DNA from: Cheiracanthium punctorium
Lineage: Eukaryota > Arthropoda > Arachnida > Araneae > Cheiracanthiidae
NCBI GenBank assembly: GCA_038373885.1
Contig: JAWZYV010000760.1
Coordinates: 434,001 to 498,000 of the forward strand
DNA: 64,000 bases
Direction: 5' to 3'
The notes beneath the pieces were generated by a model. It saw only the letters and a program-made list of their open reading frames with translations, was not told the origin of the DNA and ran no database searches. Positions 9,352 to 22,827 of this stretch are shown piece after piece. Position numbers and translations under genes: made by a program. The number at the start of each line of letters is the position of its first letter. Within the stretch, counting starts at the first letter, position 1.

Positions 9352-11514
9352 TGCACTCTTTTGCTTTTTATCTAGGAATCTACAAACAATATTTCTAATT
9401 AACAAGGGTTACACACGTAATTACGGAAGCCTGATATCTACTTATTTTTCTCTCATTCATATTTACCTGTTCTTTACCATAAAATGAACGTTGTAGCTAT
9501 CTTTTTTGCATTTTTTTTTCGTTATTATCATTTATATAAACCATAAAATGTATTATTATTGACATTTTTTTTTATGCTGAGCTTCGAGAAACATGTTCTA
9601 CCCTTAACTTTTGAAGACAAATGTATTTTCACAATATTTTTTATTAGTAAGTCTTAGTTTTATAACTTGTAAATGTAACAGTGTATAATCGCTATTCTGA
9701 AGTATATTATTACCAAACTTCTAATACATACATATTAGTGTATCATACTTTTCATTAATGATTACAATTTCTTGTACTAAAATAATAAGATACAATTTTT
9801 ATTCAGGCATAAAAAGTGTGTCTTATTACTTTATGCTTACCACGTTGACACATTTCATTCTTCCCCTAAGGAAAAAAAAATGTTTGTTCTTTAACCTATT
9901 GTGGGTATAGATAATCCTACCATATCAAAATCCCCTGCCCCAGTGTCAGAGGGGAAATAGTGGTTTAGGATTACTGAGGATGTTTCTAAGAACTTTCATT
10001 TTGACGGTGAACATTAAAGGAAACCAAGACACTGGGGGTGAAATATTTTTTCTAAAGTAAAATATTACTACAAAGTTCTTAAATCTCTCTATATAGAAGT
10101 GTTTTGTTTGTTTTGCGTATTTTTAATAAATATAAATGCATGATCCTATTTACTTGGACAAAGAGGATTATACTTATCCTACAGGAGTGCATTTATGCTG
10201 CTACGTAAATTTTATTTAATAAAGCATAACATGAAATGTCTTTATTATTTTTATTTTAGCAGTATACGATTACTCCCGAAAAGAAAAAAAGGCAATGAAA
10301 AAATTTATAAGCATATTCTTTTTTTAACTTTTTGTATGGAAGTCGATTTTCTTATCAAAAAGTCCTAGGTTCGGCTGACAAAAGACTGCTGTGTGTATGT
10401 GCATGTTAAAGCTATTGGGTCATTTTTATGTCGTGCCGTTGTGCTGGTGGAATAGAAATGATAAAAACTTGGCTGTTCGAGCCTCCTCAGGGGGAGATAC
10501 CCCTAAACCCCCTAATTTTTTTGTTTCATTATTGCCATATTAAAACGATTTTAATTGACTTTGTCATTTTATCGCTCATCTTTTGCGTATTTTACCTGGT
10601 AACCCTATGTTGAAATTTTTATGAGTGTAACCTATAGAAAAATACATGTGATGTATATTCTACAGCTTAAGAAATATTGTAACAATAGATTAAAGCTGTA
10701 TCGAACCAATAGTATTTAAATACATGTAAAATTATGTCGCTTACTTTTATGTCGCTTTTTTATATCGCATTTTTGGTACACATTTTTCAATAAAGGGTGT
10801 TGAGAGATAAAATGGCATAGTCATTAAAAAATGAGAAGTACCTCTACTTTTTACGTGATACTTTAAAAGGCGACGTACACTCCGGAAAATTATTCGAGGT
10901 GAATCACCACTGAAAAGAGAGTACGAAAGAAAAATGTTAGTCTAACATTATTATTTTTGATTATATTCCTTTATGAAAATACATAAATAACTTGTAATAT
11001 ATGTGATGGTAAATATAATAAATAGATTTTATGACTTGAAAATTATAAACTCTTTTAAAATTGTAGAGCGCTCTTGATTTAGTACATAAAGTCCCCTAAC
11101 ACTAAGAGCAGAACGTGTCATTTTTTTCATTATTTGTTCATAGTTTTGCAGGAGATTGATAGAGAAGAGATATTTATCACCAGATATAATTATTTTCAGT
11201 GTTCAATATCCTCTCTATCCTTTAATATCAGGCATAATTTTTTTTTAATTACATGCTGTACAACTTACAGCAAATCAGGTTTTTAATGCTGAGGGCTTTG
11301 GAAATATTAGTAAAAAAACACGTGATGTATAAATTCCGTTTTTAGCTGCTAAATCTAGGACAAACATATTTTTAATTCATTTTCTTCCTTAATTTCTTAA
11401 TATTTTCGAAATATTTTCTGATTCTTCTACTTCCACCAGGTCCATACTCGATGTAAACAGTTGCATCACAAGTAACGAATCTATTTACTACATTAAAGCT
11501 GAATCAGTTTTCAC
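9352..11514. other. Gene-free AT-rich stretch
   Basis: There is no supported gene. The only structure seen is an inverted pair, CCCCAGTGTC at 9938-9947 and GACACTGGGG at 10028-10037, which could be the ends of a ~100 bp decayed element or chance. The frame at 10428-10613 has no recognisable domain. Confidence 0.6.
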
Positions 11515-12022
11515 GATCAGTTTAGAGGCAGAACTTAAATGACTACCCTGTATATTTAAGTGACTATGTTACTTTAAACAGTCTGTGTACCTGTATATAA
11601 ATGTTTTTTAGTTTAGGAAAATGCAGTACTCAAGATCAGTTGATGGTTGGTTGGTTGGTTAGTTGGTGTTTTATGGTACAAGGTCCAGAAAGGACATACT
11701 GCGCCAGACTATGTGTAAATATAGTAAAATAAAATTTTCAAGTAAAAAGGTGTTGCATAAAACATGTAAAGCTAAAATTCGTGAGGTCTAAAACGATAAA
11801 AGCAAACTGTAGAAAGGTAAAAAGTATATAAAAATAAGTCAAGGACATCTGGATGGGGCTCCCATCCAGATAACAGTCAGAGAAAAGTTATAATTCACAC
11901 TGTGTAAAAAATATTGGTGCATCGAAAGATCAGTTGAAGGCAGAATTTAAGTAGCTACCCTGTGTATTTAAAAGGAGATTTTACTTTGACTAGACTATCT
12001 ATCTATGCATAAATACTTTTTA
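11515..12022. repeat. Two-copy ~110 bp tandem duplication, interrupted
   Basis: A unit beginning GATCAGTT(T)(A)GA, then GGCAGAA(C/T)TTAA, CTACCCTGT and AAATACTTTTTAG-like words occurs at about 11517-11632 and again from about 11928 to 12022. An inserted block lies at the start of the second unit. Copies are roughly 75-80% alike by eye. Confidence 0.65.
11632..11940 (+). mobile_element. SINE-like insertion with 15 bp direct repeats
   Basis: The direct repeats AAGATCAGTTGATGG (11632-11646) and AAGATCAGTTGAAGG (11926-11940) differ at one base and bracket about 280 bp. The insert opens with (TTGG)n, then GGTGTTTTATGGTACAAGG and CATACTGCGCCAGAC. Near its 3' side it has a perfect 10 bp stem, TCTGGATGGG-GCT-CCCATCCAGA. 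Long duplications of this size suit target-primed retroposition, but there is no A-tail and no clear A/B box, so class assignment is open. The TATGG..CAAGG/GCGCCA motif is one I associate with dispersed arthropod repeats. Confidence 0.6.
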
Positions 12023-12056
12023 GCTTATTAATTATATAATAACAAAAGGTACACAT

Positions 12057-12894
12057 TGTGATGCAGATCACATATATAATTTAATAATAATTTACTTTGG
12101 CTTTCTTTAATGTAATCTATCCAAAATCAAGAATTCTAAATCACTTCTGTATTTCATTTTTCTGCCATTTCCGTTTTTAAATCTGTATATTTGCTTTTCC
12201 CCGTATGCACTATTATTTTTACAATTTAGGTAAAGAAAATTATTAGTAGGGCTGTTTTAAATTATTAAGACTTGCGTTGTTATACATGAAAATCCAGTTC
12301 GATACACTTAGTTGCAATATAATAAAAAGACGTTAAATACTTAAAACTGTTTTATTAAAAAGATACTATTCAGACATAAACTTATTACAACGGATGGTGG
12401 TGGCTCAGCGAAATAAAAAAATACGTCCTATATAGACAGTAGAATTAAGGTGGAATGACTTAAAAATTACGCCAATACAGAATTACACATTAGCGAGAAC
12501 AAACACTTGGATGAAATCAATAAAGCCAATTCCAGAGCAACCCTAACAGTTAATCCAATAAAATTAAAATGACGTAATCGCTAGCAAATAATTTTAAAGA
12601 TGTCGGAAGGGCAACAAATAATAAAAACGCCAACACCAAGCCAAAGGAGAGGAATCAAAAGTACGTTGCAGTTGCAAACGGACGCAGTATAATCTATTTT
12701 TAGCACACCGGTCTGAATAGACGAATAAACAAAAAGAATAGTGCATACGGGGAAAAGCAAATATACAGATTTAAAAACCGAAATGGCAGAAAAATGAAAA
12801 ACAGAAGTGATTTAGAATTCTTGATTTTGGATAGATTACATTAAAGAAAGCCAAAGTAAATGATTATTAAATTAGATATGTGATCACCATCACA
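12057..12894. repeat. Long inverted repeat, arms ~164 bp, ~96% identical
   Basis: The left arm (12057-12220) and right arm (12731-12894) are reverse complements with no net indel: paired positions always sum to 24951. I count about seven mismatches. The spacer is 510 bp with no open frame of note. Both arms include CTTTGGCTTTCTTTAATG and CCCCGTATGCACTATT. It may be a foldback or long-TIR non-autonomous transposon or a recent inverted duplication. I could not find a target duplication. A transcript would form a long, near-perfect stem. Confidence 0.92.
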
Positions 12895-15800
12895 CACATT
12901 TCACAAGAAAACGAATCATTAGCGTCATTAACAACAGTTAAAAAGCATATATATGTACAGAAATTGTGGTCTTTTTATGTATTTTTTTTTTACTTTCATT
13001 TTTAAAAATATTTCAATAGGTAGTTTTTTAAGTGCATTAATTTCACATATTTCAAATAATAATGCTCTTGTGTCATTACTATTAAACCAAATCATGAAAA
13101 TTCGTATTTATAAATTTAGAACTGGTTAAAAGTGCACTATTACCTTTATTCATTAGCAATTTATGTTACCTTTGTTCATTAACAATTAACGTTATATACT
13201 GCTTTTCAAGAATGAGATTCCCCCCACTTTTGTAGTCGTCATTGATTCTGCCAGAACACAAACTACACAAAAAAGACCAAATTATGCTTTCAACTGCTCG
13301 GCGTTTTTTCGGGGCCTTTTGTCTAGCAAATGCGACTATAAAAAAATTTGGAACATCCCACTCCCTGTAATTCTTAAATTAAAAGAGACAAGAAAGGTCG
13401 TAAACTGGATTTTTTCAAGCTTCCGATCGTAAAGCACCATTATCAGAGAGGGGTCCGTCAGAATAAATTATGTTCCACGCAGAGGTCTTTCAGTTCCGCA
13501 TGAAAAAATCAATTGAGTGAATCTATGTGAATTATATTGCGGCAAAAAAGAGCATATATTAAGTTAAAATGTATGCGTATGGCATATTAAATTTGAATGA
13601 ACTCGAGGATAAGCAAGTTTACTACAATATTCTATTAAAAACAGGGAAAATTCGATTCATCTTGAAACATATTTATGTTTGAAATAAAGTGCGTTGTTAA
13701 AATCTTGTTGCATTATATTAAAGTTTAAAAGTACCTAATTTTTGTAATTTTTTTTCGCTATTGTATGCAGTGTTTTTAAAATAAGCATATTTATTTATAA
13801 TTAACAATCTCTGAGAGGTTCCTGAAATTTGCTTAGCTGAAATCAAGTTTTCACTGAAATAACAATAAAAATTAGCATTCACTCTTGTTAAACTAAAGAT
13901 TTAACAAAACATTTTATTATTTTTTTTTGTAGCATTAAAATTACTTGAACCTAGTCTTTTATGCAAAATTTTCGGAAGGCATAGGAATGTAAATATTTTT
14001 GTTTAAGCTTTATTTTTAGTCTTAAATTTGAGTTTAGGCACTTCGAAATCATAACTGCAAAATCTTGCCCATTACCACTTTGTTCTCCAAGTTCGATTAT
14101 TGCAGGTATTTAATTCCTAGTTTGAAAGTTCCTCTTGTACAGATGGGGGTTATCAGCACTGCAAATTTTAAACGATGGAAGCAAATGGGTAGAACCTCGA
14201 TTCCAAGGAGGGTATTAAACACAGCAACAAATATAACTGCTATCGAGATTAAGGAAGTTGTGTAGAGGATAAGGAAGTTTGTACCCAGAGGATTTAGTAT
14301 AATGGTAATAGAAATAGTTTAAGCATGTGATCAATGGGAAATTGAAAATACAAGTACTTGTCATTGTCATGTGAAGGTGCAGATCCGTTAATGTTTCACT
14401 TGCTAATAACACTCTAAGAAGTAAGAAAAGGTCACTGTGGGTAATAGAACTATACACAGAAACAATTTTAAGTAATTATTACCGAGTACTCTAATGATTA
14501 GATTAAATAGATACTTCACATTGTTATGAACTAAATTGTTTCATGAAACTGGTATTTTGGGGTATTTTTGTCGAACAAGCTTCAATTCAATTCTTGAATA
14601 TATTCACTAGAAAAATAGTGATTGTATTTGAATTTCAATTATTACAGATAATTAAAATTAAAATTAACATTACATCGCGTAACATTTATTTTGGATGTGA
14701 TCTCTGATAATTATACAATAAAAATCTTTTTATTTGTTCACTATGCTAGTAATCCATCGTACCGTCCAACATTATCTTTGTTAATTCAACAATAAACAAG
14801 TAGTCTTATATATTTTAATTTATTTAAACTATCTCAAAAAAATGAATACTAAATTCAGTTCAGAGGCTGTCTTAGATTCTTAAACCCTTGACATCCAGAA
14901 CGTACGATATCTTAGTTCTAGTTTTATAGTAGACGGCTACCAGACGTTCAGCGAGAACTTCCTGTTTTTTATTGTATTTATTCTATGATTATCCTGTTGT
15001 TATGGTAAGGTTTCTGCCTTCTCCTAAGAGAAGTCTGTTTGTGTTAGAACTGTGAACTATAACAACAATATCCTCAGTACATTTCATTTGAAATGTCAAA
15101 ATACAAGTTTACACTAAACGCTGGTATGTACGTGCGTACTTAAAAACAGCGGCCTGTGTGTCAAGATATTAAATTTTAATCATCTTAAAGATAAACCAGT
15201 AAAGTAAATAGAAAATTTAATAATGCTTTCGAACATAATTTGTCCTGTTCGTGGTTTTTAATAATAATAATTAAAAAAAATGTGTTCTATTTGTTTTTTG
15301 TTATTTTGTTTTGTTCTGTTTTCTCTTTTTTTGTGTGTGTGTGTTTGTATTCGTGTGTTCCTTTTTTATTATTTATTTATTCCTTTTTTTTCTGTATTTT
15401 TGTGCTTCTTTCCTTTCCCATATTTTATTTATATTTTTTTTCTCCCCTCTCCGTGGTTTTGTTCGACTTTTCTTTGCCCCTTGTGGCAACATCTTGCTTG
15501 TTTATCTCTTTTCAGTTCCCCGTGTTGCTTGCGACGAAGGGCTTGGACTGAAGAAGGCCAAAACAATTTTTGGCTGAAACGTACGTATCCTCTTACCTAT
15601 AACATCTTATGTGTGTTTTTTACAAAGTATTTTATTTACTTTATAATTTGTTCATTTTCACTTTTAATTAGACACACACATTGTTTGCAGAAAGGACAAA
15701 AGAAATAAATAAGTGTTTAAAAATAAAAGAAAGGAAGAAACTGGAAAAATTCATAAATTAGTTGAAGAATAAAATCATTATAAGTTGGTATATTTTTATA

Positions 15801-18639
15801 ATTCTAGTGGCGGAAAATTTGTTTATAACATAAAAATACTCTACCCCATGGAGTTAATTGGCAAGAATTGACATTTTCATAATTGTTTTATAGTTATTTT
15901 AAAATCATTCAACATTTTTTTTTCCCAGTTTTCATACTCAAGACACTGATATGAGGAGCTGATTGTGCCATTGTGAAACACTGAAAACTTTAAATAAACT
16001 ATACATAAGATTAAGAGTTCCTCTCCTTTCGAAGCATTAGCATATTTTAATTTTAATTTATGAATTTAACTCATTTTTTTTTACTTTCGAAAACGTTATG
16101 CGATGTTTCACTCTCGTATTGGGCTGCACAGCATCAACTTATTTTCTTGTTGTTTTTTAAATTTTTTAATAGGTGTATTTTTAATGAATTTTGTTGGATA
16201 TATAAACTATTTTACTTTCAAAGATGATCGAAACGATTCCGATAACAGAGGTATTGTGCAGTCATACAGGGATCAGTTAAGACTACATTTTGCAGTTGCC
16301 AAATTGTTTCCGAAAGTACGAAAAGGAATGATCGGAAACTTATTCTAAAAATATTTCTCTTTCAAAAATTGATTCATATTGTTGAAATTTTTGTACAATC
16401 CTATAATTTTGTAATAATCGGGAAGTCCTTACGTTACGCTGTTATATTGAAAATGCAAAAACCAATGGGCCATTTGTTGTGGCCACTTGTATGTAAAACA
16501 ATTGATTTTTAAAGTTCAACGTTGATGTGATTTCTTGTAATGTTGAAACATATTTTTTGGAAATTTCATCTCATTAAAAAATATATATTTATATTCCATA
16601 TTGTTTTATTTTTGAATGGAAAAAAAATCTAGTTCGGTTCTCTTAAAAGAGGAGCTATTGCTCCTCTAGAACTCTCCCTTCACAATATTTCCGTCCCTCT
16701 AATAAGTAGCATATTTACTAATTGAATTGATACTTTATCATGAGAAGTTATAACCCCGGAGGTTATATGGAGCAATTTATGACCGTTATAGTGTATATAA
16801 TTGACCCCGACGGAATCTATTCAGAGCCATCGTGGTATAAGTAATCTGCGTCATCGTGATGGGTTTCCGCTTGTTTACGATGCCATTTCCCACGTGCATA
16901 AATCCAGGATTATTACTTTAAGGAAACAATAAAGTCCTTCCTGCCACCGCTCCAAGTGAGAGGAATTTCAAAAAAAGAGCGAAAAGAAATAAACTTTTAT
17001 AAGAACTTTACTTAAGAGCCATACATGTGTGCTTCTCACTTGAAATAAAACTGCTTATGGCGTTTTAGGGTACAGAGGTACATGATTCGAAAATGAGTTC
17101 TTTTTATAAAATTTGAAGTTTACACCTAAAACAGAATGCTCTCTAAATATAAGTTACTTAATTTGATTTTCTTCACATTTATTTTTACATTTTTTTATCT
17201 CTAGATTTCTGTATTTTTATGTATATTCATATTTTTAGAGGGTAAAATAAAAACATCCCAAACTCACTGAGAATTATTTAAATGAATAGTGTTTTTTCAG
17301 GAAAGTAATGATACTTTGAAGTTTTTTTAAATATATCATGAATGTATATATTTATAATTCTCGTTGCTCGTTTGAGAAAATATGAATATTTCTATAAATA
17401 AAGAATGGAGGTTCCACCTACCTAAAGCAATATTATTCTATTCACATTAGAGATTTTAAGTTGAACTTTGTTTATCATTCAATTACTCATTTAAATTATA
17501 TCACTTGGTTCATTCTTAAAGCTATTTAACTACCCTTTAATAAATACATTGCTGAAAACCTTTTTAAATTAGCAATTTGGATTTTATGTTGAAGTTTTTT
17601 TCCATTTAAAGTATATTATAGACAGTCAATTACCAAAGCAGCGAGATATGATTTTACATGTATTTGCTGATCTTATGAAAAGAGTTATGATTATAAAATA
17701 TTAACTATTTACTCCTCTAGCAATTAGCCTAATGTTTGCTCTATGCAACTATTCTTTAATCTAAATCAATTGCGTCTCTCTCTGTTTTCGCACAAATTCG
17801 ATATTTTGAATAATTATAACGATTTAAGTTTATTCAATGACATTCACGAATGGAATTTTTGTCCATTGCTTAGATTCAAGAATCTAAATCATTTTTAAAT
17901 AATTTTATGATGCCGAAAATTGCTAAGTATCGTAACTAGGATGCTTTTTTCAGTATTTCTGCTAATATATTCTAGAATATTTCGAAATTTAAATCTCTTG
18001 ACTGGAATGCCTGATTTGTTTTCGACATTTTTGTCAGGATTGTTAGCCTATCACCTGATTCCATGTAGTCTGCCTGGTTTCTGAAAAATTCATCCCTGTT
18101 TGTTCAAACAGATCTCAGAAGCAAGGATTTTAAGCAACCTCATAATTTGCAACAAATGTTTAAAACAAATTTACACTGGATCAATATGGAGGTGCATTAT
18201 CCTACTCTAAAAATTTCAGGGTGAATTTACTTATAATTAAAAAACTTACATTACTTTTATATGCACATTGTTAAGCAGTTACTAGTAATTACAGCACAAT
18301 GTAGCGCACTTGATGTTGTTGCAAATAGCTACATCACAACGTATAGTGTAGTATAGAGCAACGCATAGTCCACGGCACAAATAAAGTAATCTTTTCAGTC
18401 TAATTTTCATTGTTAAATTTAGTTGAAATAATTCACATGCTTTAAAGACAAACCAACGCCACGGAATATTGCTTTTCGCATCGTATATACTTAATAATGA
18501 ATTAGATCTCTTATATTATTCTAAATAAAAGAAATTTTATTTCTTTATTTCAATCGCCAAATGGCAGAAAGCGCATCTATTTAATTGTATTCGTTCATTT
18601 TCACAAATTGTACTTTACAATATTCATCATTTGGCCAAG
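12895..18639. other. Gene-free AT-rich stretch
   Basis: No gene could be supported in 5.7 kb. 15280-15480 is T/pyrimidine-rich with GT runs and creates several overlapping but meaningless open frames. 15530-15590 contains a GGACTGAAGAAGGCC...GGCTGAAACGTACG stretch that reminds me of tails of dispersed arthropod repeats, at low confidence. A perfect hairpin, AGAGGAGC-TATT-GCTCCTCT, lies at 16648-16667. An 81-residue frame at 16103-16348 has no recognisable domain. Confidence 0.55.
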
Positions 18640-19335
18640 CAGGGTTGCATGGTAATCAGTATTGCTCGCATTTTGATGACTTAAAAAATCCCTAAAAATG
18701 CCCCTAAAACTGCAAAAAATGTCATTAAAAACATCAAAAATACTCTTAAATTAAGAAAAAATACGCTAATAATTAAACAAAAATGTCAATCTAAACAAAT
18801 AATTTATTACTAAAAATACGCTTTGTTACATTAAAACATATTTATCAAAGAAACTGATATTTGACATTAATATTTAAAACAAATAGTAATAATAAAAAGT
18901 TAAAAAAGAAAGAAAAACATATAGTTACACATGACCATATAATGACATCTTACTAAAATATATTTAAAGAAACTGAGATAAATATTCACTAAAATTTGAA
19001 AATGCAAAATCCCAAAATACTAAAGTAGGAAGGTAAAATATATTGATACCTAGATTTTTCTCTGTATATAGACATGAATTTTAATGCGCTTCAAATTTTA
19101 AATATGAAATTACAAGAGTTCAGAATTACATTGCATTATTAGATATATTTTAATAGTATCGAAATTTCATTTTTTCAAAAAATGACCCAAAATTAATAAA
19201 AGTATATTAAAATGCAAAATAATGTCCCAAAATTAAAAAAAATTGCCATCAAAACCTTAAAAATGCCCTAAAAGAGAAAAAAGCTAAAAAATGCGAAAAA
19301 TGAAAGAAAAAAAAATGCAAATGTTATCAAAATCC
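18640..19335. mobile_element. Possible decayed TIR element rich in AAAATGCC words
   Basis: The interior repeats TAAAAATGCCC, AAAATGTC and AAAATGCAAA on a purine-rich plus strand. ATTTTGATGAC at 18670-18680 and GTTATCAAAAT at 19323-19333 form an imperfect inverted pair. A hAT-like CAGGGTTG start lies at 18640. The ~25 bases just outside the inverted pair on each side (GGTAATCAGTATTGCTCGCA-like and AGTTATCAGCATGCACTACGA-like) are themselves similar, as if the target had been duplicated. Boundaries and class are uncertain. Confidence 0.35.
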
Positions 19336-19545
19336 GGGCTATAGTTATCAGCATGCACTACGACTGTGGTCCTGGGTTTAATTCTCGCATGGAATTGGCG
19401 AACAGTTCGTCTCTCTCTTATCACGGTAGCGTTTAACGTTTGCCGCTACTTAATGTCCTGATATAATAAAGTGACCAGCACATTAAGCCATTGTAATGAC
19501 AAAAGCCACCTGCACAGACAGTTCCCGTCCTTGGAAATGTATTAA
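19336..19545 (+). mobile_element. tRNA-derived SINE-like head
   Basis: GTGGTCCTGGGTTTAATTCT at 19366-19385 closely resembles a tRNA T-arm/B box (GGTTCRANTCC), and ATAGTTATCAGCATGCACTA upstream fits an A-box/D-arm position. No clean cloverleaf forms, so this is not a working tRNA gene. The body running to about 19545 has a moderate GC content unlike its neighbours. It is best read as a decayed tRNA-derived SINE. Confidence 0.45.
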
Positions 19546-21599
19546 TGAGTTTTATAATACTGTTCTTTCGCAGTAACCAAATAGTTATTCTATGAGTAGT
19601 CCATCGTTAACGTCTTTTTATTGCGTGGCTTCGAATATGATTCTGAAACAAAATTTGCATAGTTGGATTCTATCAATAACAATATACGTAATTTTATTGC
19701 AAGAATTATACAACTAATTAAATATATGTCACAAAATCCATTAAATTCAATATTTTTTTATAAAATTATGAAGACTTTGGTATGCATCCGAGTATACTGA
19801 AAATTTTAAAAGAACTCAGCGGAACGGAAAGTTTTTGTGCAATAGATTTAATTGACTTTTTAATCTTACTTTGAATTAAGTTTGTCAAAATTTGTGTTAC
19901 CCGTGGAAAAGAAAATATTACTGAAATATTAAATACCTTAAAGGCATATAATTCTAAATGTGGTATTTATTTCTATAAACTTATATTTATTAGAAATTTC
20001 AAAAAATACATTAATATTTTATATTTTGTCTTTTTACAGTTTAGAGTTTCAGTAAATCCTTTCATAGGCATTTGAATATTGCATATTTTGTGTAGAGTAT
20101 ATATAAAAAGATTATTACATCATCATTAATTAGTGCTCATAACATATAAATTATCTTCATAATATCTCAGTACGTACATCAAAGAAATATTTTATAACCC
20201 GTAATTTATTTATCTTCTTTTATGATCAAAGGACTGCAGGGTCTTTATTAAATGTGAGGGAAGCACCCCAACCATAATTGCATTATTGCCATCAACACTA
20301 TTGTGCGACCTTCAAAAGTACTTGGGGGTGAATACTATATGTGCTACTGTCAATGAAATTGTATCAGTAAGCAACGAACTTATCCAGCCCTATAATTTAT
20401 AAGGATGCTTAGTAGAGTGAATTATAATAACGTGCATCCGTTAACATTATTATCGTTATGGCTAAAGAAAATAAATGCAGTATTTGGAAAAGGTGCTGAA
20501 ATTCATATTTGGGTTTTCACAAATAGACAAATACTTAAAAAAAAATACATAAACACTTAAATATCCAAACTCTAATTTAGCTGCTCTAAAAAGCGAACTC
20601 GAGCAATTTTAGGGTAACCTATAAAGGTCATGCTGATTTCCTTCCTTTAAAAATATTTCTAACTACTATATATATATATATATATTCAAATTGTCCATAG
20701 TTGATTAGACTTTCTTTTAAGAGTAAAAAACTGAAAAACTGCAGGGTGTGTATTAAATAGGAGGAATCTGCGAAATAAAATTCTTATGTTTAACAGTTTC
20801 AGTCACTGAGAGAAATATTTTTAACTTATGTTCTCTTTCAGAGCTTACTAATTTGAAACGCACCATTGAAAATTAACCATAAAATGTTTAATATATTTCA
20901 TATCTATACAATAAGGATATGGTCAGAAAGGGTTTTTCAAAATTTTGTATCTCCTGTGATTTCAAGTGATGAACTTTTGGAATCAGATTACTGAGCAACT
21001 ATTATTGAAGATGGCTCTAAAAAAAACCTCCCACACCAAACCATATTTGTTTCAGGATGTGTCACGAGAACCATGTAGTGCTCATGATAAAGTGTGAAGT
21101 GTGACTGATGTTTGACAGATGTATTTTCTGTACTTTCAGATTTTGTAGATCAAGATTAGTGTTATATTGGCATACTTAAGTCAAGTGAAGCAATAAAGGA
21201 AAAATTTGAAATCGTGGATATAGCTATGATTCCAATAAAAAACGAGATATGTCTAAAATTGCAATACTTATCCCTTTTAATCTTGCTACTTCTGGAGACA
21301 GTAAAACATGAGATAGAAAGGATGAATCTGACAATTGGTGAACTTATCATTCTCTAGAAAAAAATTTGACTTCCCATTCTAATAAAACAGTTATGTCAGA
21401 ACTAGTTTAACTGATCGCAGAGAATGTAAAAAAAAATTGAGATAGGAAGCAGTATTCGTTTCTGCATGATATAGGAAATATATTTGACAACAAAAATACA
21501 CAGAAAATTGATTATGCTAAAAATATATAAGAATTATACGAGATACAATTAAATACAAGATAAAATTAGTTATGTAACAAGCACAGTTTCTCAAAAAGC
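19546..21599. other. Gene-free AT-rich stretch
   Basis: There is no gene. A short TA run lies at 20667-20684. The words CTGCAGGGT(C/G)T(T/G)TATTAAAT appear at 20234-20252 and 20740-20758 in loosely similar settings, suggesting an old duplication that I could not delimit. Confidence 0.55.
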
Positions 21600-22423
21600 G
21601 TCCATTCATCTTTCTAAGGTAATATAAAAAAAATATGTTTCCCAATTCGAACGAACCGGTCACTGCCACTGATGTAGATGATATATCATCAGAGGGTAGT
21701 AATGAAATCTTTTCCGAAACAACATATGTATTTGAATCAAATGAAAGTGAAATTGACGAAAGGAAACGTGTCGCCCGATTTTCAACATTACAAGGAGCGA
21801 CGTTGGTGACGAAACAATGTGCTTAAACACTGTCTTTGCTGTAGTTTATGCCAATGTACCCGAAGTTGGAATGTGTATTCCAACATCACTACAGTCAGGT
21901 GTTTGGCGAGTTCGTGATTAGATGCGAAGCGTAAAATAAAATGAATTCTGCAAGAAAATAAACATTTCTGACTTTACTTCCGCAGTAAATAAATTGCAAA
22001 TCACGAGTAGCAACTGGTAATCTTGACGAATTCACTTAAGGAAATTAAATTAGGAGGAAGAAAGTGTGAAAAAGGATCATCACAGAACATTTTCAACACA
22101 GTTCAAAATTTTCTGAATGAATTTGATGCATGGAAGAAATTCAAAATGACTGATGTGACACATCAGCAGTAAAAACTGGACAAGTCACTGGAATTGTTAA
22201 AAATTAAAAGTTTTAATGGTTACAAGTGGATTTGATCAGCCTCAGTATTCTTGATATAATTGTAAAAAATATATTAGAGCTCTTTATTCCGAAGTTTTCC
22301 ACCGAGCCAACTTTAAACGAATTTGTGGACAAAGAGATACAATGTTTTGCTTTGCAACAGTCCCTCAAGTCAAGGTGAAATAACTTTTTCAAATCTAGGT
22401 TGGCGAGATGAATTTCAAATTTT

Positions 22424-22446
22424 TATGACGTAGAGCATTCAACTCT
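22424..22446. repeat. Hairpin, 8 bp perfect stem
   Basis: ACGTAGAG, loop CATTCAA, CTCTACGT, immediately left of the CCCAGACAGCACA-ended element. Its TAGAGCATT word is repeated just right of that element at 23911-23919, so the hairpin may be a footprint of, or target for, the insertion. Confidence 0.7.
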
Positions 22447-22751
22447 ACGTAGCATGCACATTACATCCCAGACAGCACAGCAAACTTGCATCAAACTTGC
22501 AGCAAGCTTGATTTATAAAGTCAATAAGCTTGAATTAAGCTTGAAAATGTCAAGCGTGTAAGCTTAATGCAAGCTTGAATCAAGTGTTCTAGTTTACACT
22601 TGCCCAGCTTGCATTGAGCTTGACATTTCAAACTTGAATCAAGCTTAAAAAAATTTCCTAAATACACGGGGCGCCGAACTCGCCCCACATATTTTACTTT
22701 GCCACGCATTTTCCCCTCTACGCTGAAATTTCAATTTAATTTATTCACATC

Positions 22752-22827
22752 GAGTGCTCGTGGCTGGAAGAGAACCCGGGACCTTTGGGTTAGCAGTCGA
22801 GCACGCTATCCATTCAGCCACTGAGTC
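22752..22827 (-). other. tRNA-like sequence (SINE head or tRNA pseudogene)
   Basis: On the minus strand, GACTCAGTGGCTGAATGG (A-box region, 22810-22827) is followed by TGCTCGACTGCTAACC, which fits an anticodon arm with GCT. GGTCCCGGGTTCTCTTCC (22766-22783) then fits the B box. The T-stem and acceptor stem do not pair properly, so it is not a functional tRNA. Confidence 0.6.

Noticed and set aside
15240..15708. Three overlapping open frames of 88-142 codons
   Set aside because: They arise from T/pyrimidine-rich low-complexity DNA and read as Phe/Cys/Ser runs in all three frames.
22752..22827. Functional tRNA gene on the minus strand
   Set aside because: A and B boxes are recognisable but acceptor and T stems do not pair; treated as a tRNA-like remnant.
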